In this document: one piece after another, positions 16,710 through 25,803 of the stretch | Layout of the letters: each line of letters starts with the position of its first letter | How positions within the stretch are numbered: position 1 is the first letter of the stretch | Source: Sphingobium yanoikuyae | GTDB lineage: Bacteria; Pseudomonadota; Alphaproteobacteria; Sphingomonadales; Sphingomonadaceae | Assembly: GCF_013001025.1 (NCBI RefSeq) | Contig: NZ_CP053021.1 | Coordinates: forward strand, 682,001-746,000 | Direction: 5' to 3' | Length of the DNA: 64,000 nt | Translations under genes and position numbers: made by a program | The notes under the pieces: model-generated | Seen by the model: only the letters and a program-made list of their open reading frames with translations | What the model was told of the DNA's origin: nothing | Databases searched by the model: none

Positions 16710-17615
16710 TTATGCAACTTCTTCAACAAGAATATGCGCGCTGGTCTGACGCTCGGCTTCCGCGTTGATCTGGGCCCCCAGCAGCACGATATAGGCGGAG
16801 ACGAACAGCCAGAGCTGGAGGATCACCACGGCGGCCAGCGAGCCATAGGTCTTGTTGTAATCGCCAAAGGTCGAGACGTAGAAGGAGACGCCCAGCGTCG
16901 CCACCAGCCAGAACAGCGTCGCGGCGATCGATCCCACGGTCAGCCATTGCCATTGCACCCGGCGACGATGCGGGCCGAAGCGGTAGATTAGGCCGAAGAT
17001 GCTGCTGGCGAGCAGGCCGGCGCAGATCCAGGTCGCCGCCTTGATCGCGAACAGCACGCCCGGTCCCCAGTTGGTCAGTAATTTCTGGAGCAGGCCGATG
17101 ATCGTCGCGGTCACGACGCCGGCGACCACCACCAGCACGGCGGAAAAGGTGATTCCCATCGACACGCGATAGAAGGCGAAGATGTTGCGCCCCTCCTTCT
17201 GCGCATAGACGATGTTGAGTGCCTCCATGATCGCGGACGCGGCGCGGGTCGCGCCATATACTGCCAGGCCCAGCGCCAGGAACAGGCCGAACCCGATCGC
17301 CGGCTTGCGCGCGCTGACCATCCCCAGCAACTGGTCGTTGATCAGTTGGGCGGCATCGGCGGGCACGACGGTGATGATCGCCTGCATATGGCGGGCGACG
17401 ATCTGCGGATCGCCAACCAGGCCGTAGGTGAGGACGACGGCGGCCAGCAGTGGGGCGATCGACAGGAAGGCATAATAAGCGACACCGGCGGACAGCAGGC
17501 CCAGATGATTGGCTGACATGGCGGCATAGACGCGCTTCAATATCTCCCACCAGGCACGCGGCGGGATTTTCCAAGGCGCATTGGCATGCACCTGCTGGGC
17601 GATCGTTTCGGTCAT
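16710..17615 (-). CDS. YihY/BrkB family inner-membrane protein
   Basis: A 301-residue protein with about six membrane helices (for example LGLLSAGVAYYAFLSIAPLLAAVVL near residue 40, in part). The family signature is present: AGVAYYAFLSIAPLLAA, then YGSLAAVVILQLWLFVSAYIVLLGAQINAE (its VILQLWLFVSAYIVLLGAQI core). Members were once called ribonuclease BN by mistake, and no nuclease function is established. It is monocistronic and diverges from the diguanylate cyclase gene. Confidence 0.9.
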   Translation of the reverse strand: MTETIAQQVHANAPWKIPPRAWWEILKRVYAAMSANHLGLLSAGVAYYAFLSIAPLLAAVVLTYGLVGDPQIVARHMQAIITVVPADAAQLINDQLLGMVSARKPAIGFGLFLALGLAVYGATRAASAIMEALNIVYAQKEGRNIFAFYRVSMGITFSAVLVVVAGVVTATIIGLLQKLLTNWGPGVLFAIKAATWICAGLLASSIFGLIYRFGPHRRRVQWQWLTVGSIAATLFWLVATLGVSFYVSTFGDYNKTYGSLAAVVILQLWLFVSAYIVLLGAQINAEAERQTSAHILVEEVA

Positions 17616-17774
17616 GCATATCCCCTGCTGAACAGGGGTAGCGCCTGAACGGCGATAGGGTTCCCTGATTCGCCTCTCTCATGGTTTTCCCCGGTTAGGG
17701 TTTCCCGTTGTTGGAGGATTAACCCCCTTTCGCTACCAACGGCCGCTCGCAGCGAGGCGGCAGGGAGCGGACAA

Positions 17775-18923
17775 GTGGCGGAAAAGCGCTGGCAACAGCG
17801 GCTGAAGGGCTGGGACGGCCCGTTCACGGCACCGGTGCCGGACAGCGCGCACGATGCGGTGCTGGATACCCAATATCGCCGTTTCCATCAGGCGCTGCCG
17901 CTTTTGTGCCTGCTGATCATGGCCAACGCCGTCGCGATGGCGCTTGCGGTGATGGGCGATCTGCCCTTGTGGCAACAGGTGACGCCGCCTGCGCTGATCT
18001 TCCTGGCCTGCGCGCTATCCCTGCTGCGCTGGCGCGGCGTGCCGATCGCGACCGACGCCAGGGTGCAGGCGCGCAGCCTGAAGCGGGTCGCACATGTCGC
18101 GACCGGGGCTGGACTGGTGGCCGGGCTGTGGGCGGTCAACGCCTTCACTGAAACCGAAATCTATTATTGCATGGTGGCGCCGGTGTTCATCGGCATTGGT
18201 GCGCTGGTTGCGGCGACGACCTTGCTCAGCGTGCCGCGCGCGGCGATCGGGGCGATGGGCGTGGCGGTGTTGCCGATTCTGGTGAAGATGGCGCTCTATG
18301 ACAATCTGGGCGTGCGGGCGATGGCGGTGATGATGGCGATCGTCACGGTGATGCAGGCCAATCTGGTGCTGGGGAAGTTTCGTGAGACGGTGGCGATGCT
18401 GGTGTCGCAGCGAGACCTGGCGCGGCTGGCCGGCACCGATGCGCTGACCGGGCTCGACAACCGGCTGAGCTTCATGCGCGCGATCGAAGAGCGGGTGGAG
18501 CGGGGCGCGGCCTTCAGCGTGCTGCTCGCCGATCTCGATGGCTTCAAGCAGTGCAACGACTTGCACGGCCATCAGGCAGGGGATGTCCTGCTGACATCAT
18601 TGGGTGGTCGGTTGCAGGCCTTGATGCCGGACGCGGTGAGCATCGCGCGGCTGGGTGGCGACGAATTTGCGCTGCTCCATGACGCGGAAACCGATGTCGA
18701 CGCCCTGCATCGGCGCATGCCCGGCATCCGGCAGGCGATCGCTGCGCCGGTGGGTTGGCAGGGGCGCAGCCTGTCGGTCGGCAGCAGTTTCGGCATCGCT
18801 AGCTTCCCGCAGGATGGGGCCGACGCCGCCGCCGTCCTGCATGTCGCCGACACACGGCTCTATGCGGACAAGCGGCAGCGCAAAGGGCGACGATTTGTGG
18901 GGCCGCAACGCCAGATTGCTTAG
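17775..18923 (+). CDS. Membrane-bound diguanylate cyclase (GGDEF)
   Basis: Predicted to make cyclic di-GMP. The 382-residue protein has about five or six membrane helices (residues 40-205), then a GGDEF domain: TDALTGLDNRLSF, LLADLDGFKQCNDLHGHQAGD and the active-site loop ARLGGDEFAL. The catalytic motif is intact. The RxxD inhibitory site that normally precedes GGDEF is absent, so product inhibition through it is unlikely. The start is a GTG at 17775 with GGGAG 8 bases upstream. The stop overlaps the convergent dihydroorotase-like gene by 4 bases. Confidence 0.92.
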   Translation: MAEKRWQQRLKGWDGPFTAPVPDSAHDAVLDTQYRRFHQALPLLCLLIMANAVAMALAVMGDLPLWQQVTPPALIFLACALSLLRWRGVPIATDARVQARSLKRVAHVATGAGLVAGLWAVNAFTETEIYYCMVAPVFIGIGALVAATTLLSVPRAAIGAMGVAVLPILVKMALYDNLGVRAMAVMMAIVTVMQANLVLGKFRETVAMLVSQRDLARLAGTDALTGLDNRLSFMRAIEERVERGAAFSVLLADLDGFKQCNDLHGHQAGDVLLTSLGGRLQALMPDAVSIARLGGDEFALLHDAETDVDALHRRMPGIRQAIAAPVGWQGRSLSVGSSFGIASFPQDGADAAAVLHVADTRLYADKRQRKGRRFVGPQRQIA

Positions 18924-20149
18924 AAGAACTGCCCGCCTTTCATGATGCGGCGGGCACGGCCCTGCACCGGCACCTTGTCGAACGGCGTGTTGCCGGCCGA
19001 GGCCGCCATCTTCGCCGAATCGACGATCCATGGTGCGTCGGGATCGACCAGGATCAGGTCGGCGGCGCTGCCGGGCGCGAAGCTGCCGGCGTTGACGCCA
19101 AGGATCTTCGCCGGATTGGCGCTGAGCAGGGTCATCAGCCGGTTGAGGCTGACATGGCCTTCGCGCACCAGGTTGAGCGAGAGCGCCAGCAGCGTCTCGG
19201 CACCGGCCATTCCGGGCGACGCGTCGGCGAAGGGCAGGCGCTTGTCTTCCGGCCCGCGTGGATCATGGCCCGATGTGATGACATCGACCGTGCCGTCGGC
19301 GACGGCGGCGATGCTGGCATGGCGGTCGGCATCGGATCGCAGCGGTGGCGACAGGCGTGCGAATGTGCGGAAGTCGGTCATCGCCTGATCGTTGAGGAAC
19401 AGATAGGCCGGGCTGATACCGCAACTGACCTTCAACCCCTCCGCCTTGGCGGCGCGGATCAGGTCGAAACCGGCCTTGGTCGTGACCAGGCGGAAATGGA
19501 TGGCGGCGCCGGTCTCGCGCGCCAGCATGATGTCGCGCGCGATCGCCATCGCCTCGGCGCAGGCCGGGGCATGGGCCAGGCCCAGGCGCGTCGCGGTCTC
19601 GCCGCTGGTCGCCACCGCCTTGGCGGACAGGCCGCCATCCTCGGCATGGGCGATGACGGTGAGGCCAAGGCCCGAGGCGTAGGAGAGGATGCGCAGCATC
19701 ACCCCCGAATCGGCGATCCACTGGCGACCGGTGCCGACCGCCTTGGCCCCGGCGATCTGCATCAGGCCCATTTCGGCCATTTCCGTGCCCTTGAGGCCGC
19801 GGGTCGCGGCGGCGATCGGGTGGACCCAGAAGTCGGGCTTGCCCGCGCGGGTCGCTTCGCGGATCAGGCCGACCTCGTCCAGCGGCGCGCGCTGGTCGGG
19901 CATCAGGGCGGCGCGGGTGATGCCGCCGAAGTGGAAGGCCGGCTTGTCGGTGGCGAAGACGCCCAGGTCTATGAGGCCCGGCGCGACCACCAGCCCGCCG
20001 GCATCGACCTGCTGCGCGTCGGCGGGAATGTCGACCGCGCCGGTGGCCAGGATGCGATCACCCTCGATCAGGACGGTGCCGGGGACAAGGGCGTCGCCCG
20101 CCGGGTCGGCCAGCTTGCCGTTGACGATTGCGATCCGGCTCACGCCCAT
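18920..20149 (-). CDS. Dihydroorotase-like protein, probably non-catalytic (PyrC'/PyrX type)
   Basis: A 409-residue amidohydrolase-fold protein related to class I dihydroorotase. The N-terminal beta domain leads to APGLIDLGVFATDKPAF, where active enzymes have a D-x-H-x-H metal motif followed by RxPG. Here the histidines are missing (LGVFA). The late metal Asp region reads TSGHDPRGPEDK instead of the usual TDHAPH. In Pseudomonas-type systems an inactive DHOase homologue is a structural partner of aspartate carbamoyltransferase, and the adjacent pyrB supports that here. I chose the ATG at 20149 for its AAGGA ribosome site; an in-frame ATG at 20185 would overlap pyrB. Confidence 0.85.
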   Translation of the reverse strand: MGVSRIAIVNGKLADPAGDALVPGTVLIEGDRILATGAVDIPADAQQVDAGGLVVAPGLIDLGVFATDKPAFHFGGITRAALMPDQRAPLDEVGLIREATRAGKPDFWVHPIAAATRGLKGTEMAEMGLMQIAGAKAVGTGRQWIADSGVMLRILSYASGLGLTVIAHAEDGGLSAKAVATSGETATRLGLAHAPACAEAMAIARDIMLARETGAAIHFRLVTTKAGFDLIRAAKAEGLKVSCGISPAYLFLNDQAMTDFRTFARLSPPLRSDADRHASIAAVADGTVDVITSGHDPRGPEDKRLPFADASPGMAGAETLLALSLNLVREGHVSLNRLMTLLSANPAKILGVNAGSFAPGSAADLILVDPDAPWIVDSAKMAASAGNTPFDKVPVQGRARRIMKGGQFF

Positions 20150-20175
20150 CTCTTTTTCCTTGTTGGTCGGGATGC

Positions 20176-21171
20176 TCACGCCCATCCCTCCACGCCGCGC
20201 GCCTGGCGCGTCAAAACATCCAGGCACGCCATGCGCACCGCCACGCCCATCGCCACCTGTTCGGTGATCGCCGACCGATCGGGATCGTCCGCCACCGTGC
20301 TGGTGATCTCGACGCCACGGTTCATCGGACCAGGATGCATGACGAGCGCGTCGGGCTTGGCGATCGCCAGCCGTTCGGGCGTCAGGCCGTAGAGCGCATG
20401 ATATTCGCGCGCCGACGGGATGAAGGCGCCGTCCATCCGCTCATTCTGCAGGCGCAGCATCATGACGACATCGGCGCCATCCAGCCCGTCTTCCATCCGG
20501 CTATAGGGGGTGGCACCCAGCATCTCGACCTCGGGCGGCAGCAGGGTGGGCGGGGCGACCGCGCGTACCTGCGCGCCCAGCGCGGCGAGGCAGAGCATGT
20601 TGGATCGGGCGACGCGGCTGTGCAGCACGTCGCCGCAGATGGCTACGACCAGCCCCTCGAACCCGCCCTTGCGGCGGCGGATGGTCAGCGCATCGAGCAG
20701 CGCCTGCGTGGGATGCTGGTGCCAGCCATCGCCCGCGTTCAGCACCGGGCAGTCGACCTTGTCCGCGATCAGCGCGACCGCGCCGGAACTGGCATGGCGG
20801 ATGACGATCACGTCGGCCGCCATGGCGTTGAGCGTCATGGCGGTGTCGATCAGGGTCTCGCCCTTCTTCACGCTGGACGTAGCCGCGGCCATGTTGACGA
20901 CGTCGGCGCCCAGCCGCTTGCCGGCGATCTCGAACGACAGCAAAGTGCGGGTGCTGTTCTCGAAAAAGGCGTTGATCTGGGTCATGCCCGCCAGCCGGTC
21001 GTCATGCTTGCGCGCCTGGCCCTTGTTGGTGCGGGCCCAATGTTCGGCCTCGTCCAGCAGGAAACGGATTTCCCAGGGCTTGAGGTCGGCGATCGACAGC
21101 AGGTGCCGGTGCGGGAACAGCGCCCGGCCGGTCAGCTCGGGCGTTGCATCAGGAATGAAGATGTCGGGCAT
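20176..21171 (-). CDS. pyrB: Aspartate carbamoyltransferase catalytic chain
   Basis: PyrB condenses carbamoyl phosphate with aspartate in pyrimidine synthesis. The 331-residue protein has the carbamoyl-phosphate loop [12 protein letters not shown] near residue 62, the 80s-loop KGETLIDT region, the HPTQALLD motif (as [13 protein letters not shown]) near residue 148, and the aspartate-site [10 protein letters not shown] near residue 285. No pyrI regulatory chain is nearby; the DHOase-like protein just downstream is the likely partner. There are 26 bases between the genes. Confidence 0.96.
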   Translation of the reverse strand: MPDIFIPDATPELTGRALFPHRHLLSIADLKPWEIRFLLDEAEHWARTNKGQARKHDDRLAGMTQINAFFENSTRTLLSFEIAGKRLGADVVNMAAATSSVKKGETLIDTAMTLNAMAADVIVIRHASSGAVALIADKVDCPVLNAGDGWHQHPTQALLDALTIRRRKGGFEGLVVAICGDVLHSRVARSNMLCLAALGAQVRAVAPPTLLPPEVEMLGATPYSRMEDGLDGADVVMMLRLQNERMDGAFIPSAREYHALYGLTPERLAIAKPDALVMHPGPMNRGVEITSTVADDPDRSAITEQVAMGVAVRMACLDVLTRQARGVEGWA

Positions 21172-21225
21172 GAGCCGGGTCTTTAGGCCAGGCTTTCGGT
21201 TGGGGCAAGGCGGGGAAAGACCCGA

Positions 21226-22836
21226 TCAGGCCCGGCCGCGCCATTTCCCCCACAGGGCGCGATCCTTCAGCACCTCACGCGCGGCATTATGGCCCGGCGC
21301 GCCGGTGACGCCGCCCCCCGGATGGGTGCCCGCGCCGCACATGTAGAGGCCCTTCACCGGCCCGCGATAGGCGCCATGACCCAGTACTGGCCGCGCCGCC
21401 CACATCTGGTCCAGCGTCAGATTGCCATGCATGATGTCGCCGCCGATCAGGCCGAACTTGCGTTCCAGGTCGAGCGGCGAATGGATCTGGCGGGCGATCA
21501 CGCTCTTTGCGAAGCCCGGCGCCTGCGCCTCGACCGTGGCGATGATATGGTCGGCCGCCGCCTCGCGCTCATCGTCCCAGCTTCGCCCGTCGGGCAGTTC
21601 GGGCGCGAATTGCTGGCAGAAGAGGCTGGCGACATGGCATCCCTCGGGCGCCAGGCTGTCGTCGATGGTCGAGGGGATCAGCATCTCGACGATGGGGGCC
21701 TTCGACCAGCCGTCGCGCTTCGCATCCAGATAGGCACGGTCCATATAGTCGAGCGTCGGCGCGATGATGATGCCGGACTGGTGATGCTCGCCAATGCCGG
21801 GCAGGCAGGTAAAGTCGGGCAGGGCGGACAGCGCGACATTCATGCGGAAGGTGCCCGATCCCGCCTTGAACGCCCTGATCCGCTTCAGAAAGTCCGTGGG
21901 CAGATCGGCCGGTTGCATCATTCGCTCATAGAGCAGCTTAGGGCCGACATTGGCGATGATGCTGGGGCCCATCACTTCCTCGCCGCTGGCCAGCTTCACG
22001 CCGACGGCGCGGTCGCCATCCACCAATATATGATCGACCGGCGCTTCCAGGCTGATTTCGACCCCCATCGCCTGCACGACCTTCGCCATGGCCTGGGTGA
22101 TGGTGCCCATGCCGCCGACGCTGTGACCCCAGGCGCCCTTCTTGCCGTTCACTTCGCCGAACACATGGTGCAGCAGCACATAAGCGCTGCCCGGCGTGTC
22201 GGGGGAGGCGAAATTGCCGACCACTGCGTCGAAGCCGAAGGCGGCCTTGACCGCCTCGCTCTCGAACCAGCTGTCGAGGAAGGTTCGGGCCGATTTGGTG
22301 AACAGGTCGAGCACGTCACGCTGTTGCTCGATATCGAGCCCGGCGACGCGGCGGCCCTGTTTCAGCGCCTCGACCACCATGGTCAGGCCATCGCCGACAT
22401 TGGGCGGGCTTTTGAGCACCAGGTCGCGCAGTACGTCGGCCACCACTTCCAGCGCGTCATAATAGGCCGGCAGAATGGCGGCGTCGTGCGCGCTGAACCG
22501 GGCAAACTCGGCCTGGGTTCGCTCCAGCCCGCCGCCCAGCTTCAGATAGCCGCCATCGGGCTGGGGCAGGAAATTGCTGATCGGCCGCTCGATCACGCGA
22601 TAGCCATGATCGGCCAGCTTCATGTCGCGGATGACCTTGGGATTGAGCAGGCTGACCGTGTAGCTGGCGGTCGAGTTGCGGAAGCCGGGGTGAAAATCCT
22701 CGGTCACCGCCGCGCCGCCGACCACATCGCGGCGCTCCACCATGCGCACCTTGTAGCCGGCACGGGCCAGGTAGAAGGCGCAGACAAGGCCGTTATGGCC
22801 CGCACCGATGATGACGGCGTCATAGGCTTTGGTCAC
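21226..22836 (-). CDS. FAD-dependent oxidoreductase, phytoene dehydrogenase-like (PYROXD2 type)
   Basis: A 536-residue flavoprotein of the phytoene desaturase/amine oxidase superfamily. The N-terminal dinucleotide motif is VIIGAGHNGLVCAFYLARAG, followed by VGGAAVTEDFHPGFRNSTASY. The C-terminal FAD-binding block is KGLYMCGAGTHPGGGVTGAPG near residue 495. This combination matches the PYROXD2/carotenoid-dehydrogenase-like group, whose substrates are mostly unknown. There are no carotenoid genes around it. The Rieske oxygenase gene lies upstream on the same strand with 27 bases between, so the two are probably cotranscribed. Confidence 0.88.
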   Translation of the reverse strand: MTKAYDAVIIGAGHNGLVCAFYLARAGYKVRMVERRDVVGGAAVTEDFHPGFRNSTASYTVSLLNPKVIRDMKLADHGYRVIERPISNFLPQPDGGYLKLGGGLERTQAEFARFSAHDAAILPAYYDALEVVADVLRDLVLKSPPNVGDGLTMVVEALKQGRRVAGLDIEQQRDVLDLFTKSARTFLDSWFESEAVKAAFGFDAVVGNFASPDTPGSAYVLLHHVFGEVNGKKGAWGHSVGGMGTITQAMAKVVQAMGVEISLEAPVDHILVDGDRAVGVKLASGEEVMGPSIIANVGPKLLYERMMQPADLPTDFLKRIRAFKAGSGTFRMNVALSALPDFTCLPGIGEHHQSGIIIAPTLDYMDRAYLDAKRDGWSKAPIVEMLIPSTIDDSLAPEGCHVASLFCQQFAPELPDGRSWDDEREAAADHIIATVEAQAPGFAKSVIARQIHSPLDLERKFGLIGGDIMHGNLTLDQMWAARPVLGHGAYRGPVKGLYMCGAGTHPGGGVTGAPGHNAAREVLKDRALWGKWRGRA

Positions 22837-22860
22837 AACATATCCCTCCCCGAAAAAGCG

Positions 22861-22955
22861 CCGTCATCCCCGCGAAGGCGGGGATCCATCTCCAGCCATC
22901 TCCCCATAGGCGAGGTCGGGGGATGGATTCCCGCCTGCGCGGGAACGACGAGAAT
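22861..22955. repeat. REP-like palindromic pair overlapping the Rieske gene 3' end
   Basis: Two small hairpins, CCCGC-GAAG-GCGGG and CCCGC-CTGC-GCGGG, in opposite orientation, linked by GGATCCATC / GATGGATTC. This is the common sphingomonad layout of two REP units. The stop codon and roughly the last 28 codons of the upstream oxygenase gene lie inside it. Confidence 0.75.
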
Positions 22956-24117
22956 CATGATAGTCGAAAGACCATCCCATTTTCGGCGCGCGATGCTGAC
23001 GCGCCTGCGGAATGATGGTGCGCATCCGTGCGCAGAAATGGCGCAGCGCGACTTCCTGGTCGCTCAAGGGGCCGACGGTGAAACTGTCCGACGCCATGCC
23101 GGCCTGCACGCGGGCGACAAGTTCCGTATCCTCGGCATTGACCTGGCGGTTGATGCGCCAGTTGAGATAGCGGGCCGCCTTCATCTCGCGGCGGCTATCG
23201 GGCAGGGCGTAGCTGATCTCGCGGATCAGCGTCTGCGTCGGCGACACCGGCAGCCACTGCATGAAATCCACCTGGTCGGGATAGATGTCGAAGGCGAAAT
23301 TGGGCCAGAGCTTGAAATAGGTCCATAGCCGCTGCCGATCGGGCGGAAGATGCGGGACGGCCGGCAGGAAATGCTGATAGGCGCGCTCGGACAGGTTGGC
23401 GGACGGGCGATCGAGGATCGGCCCCCACATCTTGTCGGCATAGGGGCTGGCTTCGACGCCATAGCCATCGCCCATCAGCCGTTTGAGGCCGGGATGGGCG
23501 ACGGCGATATGCAGGCCGTCGGAATAATTGTCGCCGATATTCTTCCAGTTCACCGCCCGCGGGCGCAGCGTGACGCGGCCAAGCGCGCGCAGTTCGGAAA
23601 AGCGATAGGGCGCGATCTCGTCGATATAGGGCGCCATCATCTGCGCCACCGACGGTCCGCCATCATCCTCCAGCCGGACGAACAGGAAGCCGTGGAAATT
23701 CTCGATATCGACGGGGGAAAGTCCATGCCTGGACCGGTCGAGATTGCCATAGCTGCCCGCCATCGGCAGGCCCGTCAGGCAACCGTCCAGACCATAGGTC
23801 CAGGCATGGTAGGGACAGACCAGCTTTCTGGTGCGACCCGAGGGCCCGTCCACTAGGCGCGCGCCGCGGTGGCGGCACACGTTGGTAAAGGCGCGGGCTT
23901 CGCCGTCATCCCCGCGGATGACGATGATGCTCTCGCCAAGATAGTCCAGCACATGGAAATCGCCCGGCGCCGGCAGGTCGCTGTCATGGGCGACGATCTG
24001 CCAGCTCGGGCGGAAGATGCGACGGGTTTCGACGGCGAAAAATTCGGGATCGCTATAGGTCCATGCCGGCAGGCTATAGCCCGCGTCCGGATCCGGTCCG
24101 CATCCCGTCTCGCCCAT
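22864..24117 (-). CDS. Rieske-type aromatic ring-hydroxylating oxygenase, alpha subunit
   Basis: A 417-residue terminal oxygenase. The Rieske cluster ligands are C-R-H ... C-P-Y-H (CRHRGARL and CPYHAW, near residues 80-105). The mononuclear iron site begins with NYSDGLHIAVAHPG near residue 200 (two His; the third ligand, an Asp, is expected later). It resembles the glycine-betaine/carnitine/phenylpropionate monooxygenase group. No ferredoxin or reductase gene is adjacent. The last residues (RRSRAGGNPSPDLAYGEM onward) are translated from a REP-like repeat, so the natural C-terminus is probably shorter. Confidence 0.88.
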   Translation of the reverse strand: MGETGCGPDPDAGYSLPAWTYSDPEFFAVETRRIFRPSWQIVAHDSDLPAPGDFHVLDYLGESIIVIRGDDGEARAFTNVCRHRGARLVDGPSGRTRKLVCPYHAWTYGLDGCLTGLPMAGSYGNLDRSRHGLSPVDIENFHGFLFVRLEDDGGPSVAQMMAPYIDEIAPYRFSELRALGRVTLRPRAVNWKNIGDNYSDGLHIAVAHPGLKRLMGDGYGVEASPYADKMWGPILDRPSANLSERAYQHFLPAVPHLPPDRQRLWTYFKLWPNFAFDIYPDQVDFMQWLPVSPTQTLIREISYALPDSRREMKAARYLNWRINRQVNAEDTELVARVQAGMASDSFTVGPLSDQEVALRHFCARMRTIIPQARQHRAPKMGWSFDYHDSRRSRAGGNPSPDLAYGEMAGDGSPPSRG

Positions 24118-24200
24118 CTACCCCGCATGCCCCATTGCAGTTGTACGCTTGTATAACGAGCGGCCGGGGAATTTCCATTATATTTTTGTGACAGCTATTT

Positions 24201-24716
24201 TCAGCTGGTCCGTTCGGGCACTTCGCCCCAGTCCGACAGGATCGACGCGCGGCTGGCGACCGCTTCCCAGGGAAAGACGAACCAGTCCTTGGTGACGACA
24301 CGGTCGATCGTGGTCGCGCGATATTCGACCTTCGCGGCCGAGCTGACATTGTCGATCAGCACGGCAAAGCGCAGATGATCGGCCGGCGCGCCGGCCAGCG
24401 CCGCGCGCAACTGGTTGATCGTGCGGCCGCTGTCATTGATGTCGTCGACGAACAGCAGGCGCGATCCGTCAAGGGCCATCGCCACCAGCTTGTCGAGCAG
24501 TTCGTCGCAAAAGCCCACGACCTGGGCCGACAGGTCGACCGACAGCATCGGCTGGCTGATGGCGTGGGACAGATAGGTGGCCGGCACCAGCCCGCCGCGC
24601 CCGACGCCGACAATATAGTCGGGCCGCCAGTCCGATTTGGCGATCGCGCCGGCCACGGCGTCGATGTGGGAGAGGAAGCTCTCCATCGGAATGTCGGTCA
24701 GGATCGGTTGGGTCAT
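24201..24716 (-). CDS. Phosphoribosyltransferase, xanthine/guanine type
   Basis: A 171-residue type I phosphoribosyltransferase. The PRPP-binding motif is LLFVDDINDSGRTI (residues 86-99), and the preceding strand YIVGVGRGGLVPATYLSH is typical of Gpt-like purine salvage enzymes. It is predicted to convert a 6-oxopurine base and PRPP to the nucleotide. Its ATG overlaps the stop of the upstream SBF-like transporter (ATGA), so the two are translationally coupled. That suggests the transporter imports a base or nucleoside, but this is inference. Confidence 0.85.
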   Translation of the reverse strand: MTQPILTDIPMESFLSHIDAVAGAIAKSDWRPDYIVGVGRGGLVPATYLSHAISQPMLSVDLSAQVVGFCDELLDKLVAMALDGSRLLFVDDINDSGRTINQLRAALAGAPADHLRFAVLIDNVSSAAKVEYRATTIDRVVTKDWFVFPWEAVASRASILSDWGEVPERTS

Positions 24717-25708
24717 GATATGGTTGCCATCTGCGAATCGGCCCTATCGGCCGCCTGCGCCCCATAGCGCCGTGCCAGCAGGGCACAAGCCATCAGCTGA
24801 ATCTGGTGGAACAGCATGACCGGCAGGATGATCGGCCCGACGGCCGCTGCGGGGAATAGGACACCGGCGATCGGCACGCCCGAAGCGAGGCTCTTCTTCG
24901 AGCCACAGAATTGCAGCACGATCGCATCCTCGCGGGAAAAGCCGAGCAGCCGGCCAAGCCCCCAGGTGAAGAGCAGCACGATCACCAGCATGGCGATGCA
25001 GAGCAGCGCGAGCAGCGCCAGCTCCGCGCGCGAGACCCGGTGCCACAGCCCTTCGACCACCGCCGCGCTGAAGGCGGAATAGACCACCAGCAGGATCGAT
25101 GTACGATCGACCCGGCCGACCAGCGTCTTGTGCCGCGACACGAAGCCGCCGATCCAGGGGCGGGCAAGATGGCCCAGCACGAAGGGCAGCAGCAATTGCA
25201 GCATGATCCCCTCGACCGAGGAAAGGGAGATGAGGTTGCTGCCGCCGCGCTGCATCAGCAATGCCACCAGCAGCGGCGTCAGCACGATGCCGAGCAGGTT
25301 GGAGAAGGAGGCGCTGACCACCGCCGCGGCGACATTGCCGCGCGCAATCGCGGTAAAGGCGATCGAGCTTTGCACCGTCGATGGCAGCAGCGCCAGGAAC
25401 AGCAGGCCCGCGCGCATATTCTCCGGGATCGCGCCGATCTGTTGCAGCAGGATGCCGACCAGCGGGAAGAAGAGGAAGGTCGTGCCCAGAGTCGCGAGAT
25501 GGAGTTGCCACGCCTTGGCGCCGCCCCAGATCGCCTCGCGCGACAATTTTGCCCCATGCAGGAAAAAAAGCAGCACGATGCCGGCATCCGCAACGATCGA
25601 GGCGAGATGGGCGCCCTGGCCGCGGGCGGGCAGGACCGACGCTAGGGCAACGGTGCAGAGCAGCAGGACGAGGAAGGGATCGAGGATCAGGCGCAGGCGA
25701 GTCATCAT
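24713..25708 (-). CDS. SBF-like (bile acid:sodium symporter family) transporter
   Basis: About 331 residues with 9 to 10 membrane helices. The segments VLLFFLHGAKLSREAIW, LLFLALLPSTVQSSIAFTAIA and GVPIAGVLFP place it in the SBF-like group (YfeH / SLC10A7 type), distinct from classical bile-acid carriers. The substrate is unknown. I chose the ATG at 25708 because GGAACC lies just before it; an in-frame ATG at 25720 lacks a ribosome site. The stop overlaps the phosphoribosyltransferase start by 4 bases. It diverges from the enoyl-CoA hydratase gene. Confidence 0.87.
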   Translation of the reverse strand: MMTRLRLILDPFLVLLLCTVALASVLPARGQGAHLASIVADAGIVLLFFLHGAKLSREAIWGGAKAWQLHLATLGTTFLFFPLVGILLQQIGAIPENMRAGLLFLALLPSTVQSSIAFTAIARGNVAAAVVSASFSNLLGIVLTPLLVALLMQRGGSNLISLSSVEGIMLQLLLPFVLGHLARPWIGGFVSRHKTLVGRVDRTSILLVVYSAFSAAVVEGLWHRVSRAELALLALLCIAMLVIVLLFTWGLGRLLGFSREDAIVLQFCGSKKSLASGVPIAGVLFPAAAVGPIILPVMLFHQIQLMACALLARRYGAQAADRADSQMATIS

Positions 25709-25803
25709 GGTTCCGGGCATAGGGAAGGGGCTTGGAAAAGGATAGACGCCGCCCCATCCTCTGGGCCAACAGCCTTGACACAGAGTATCGGGAGAGAATT
25801 TGC

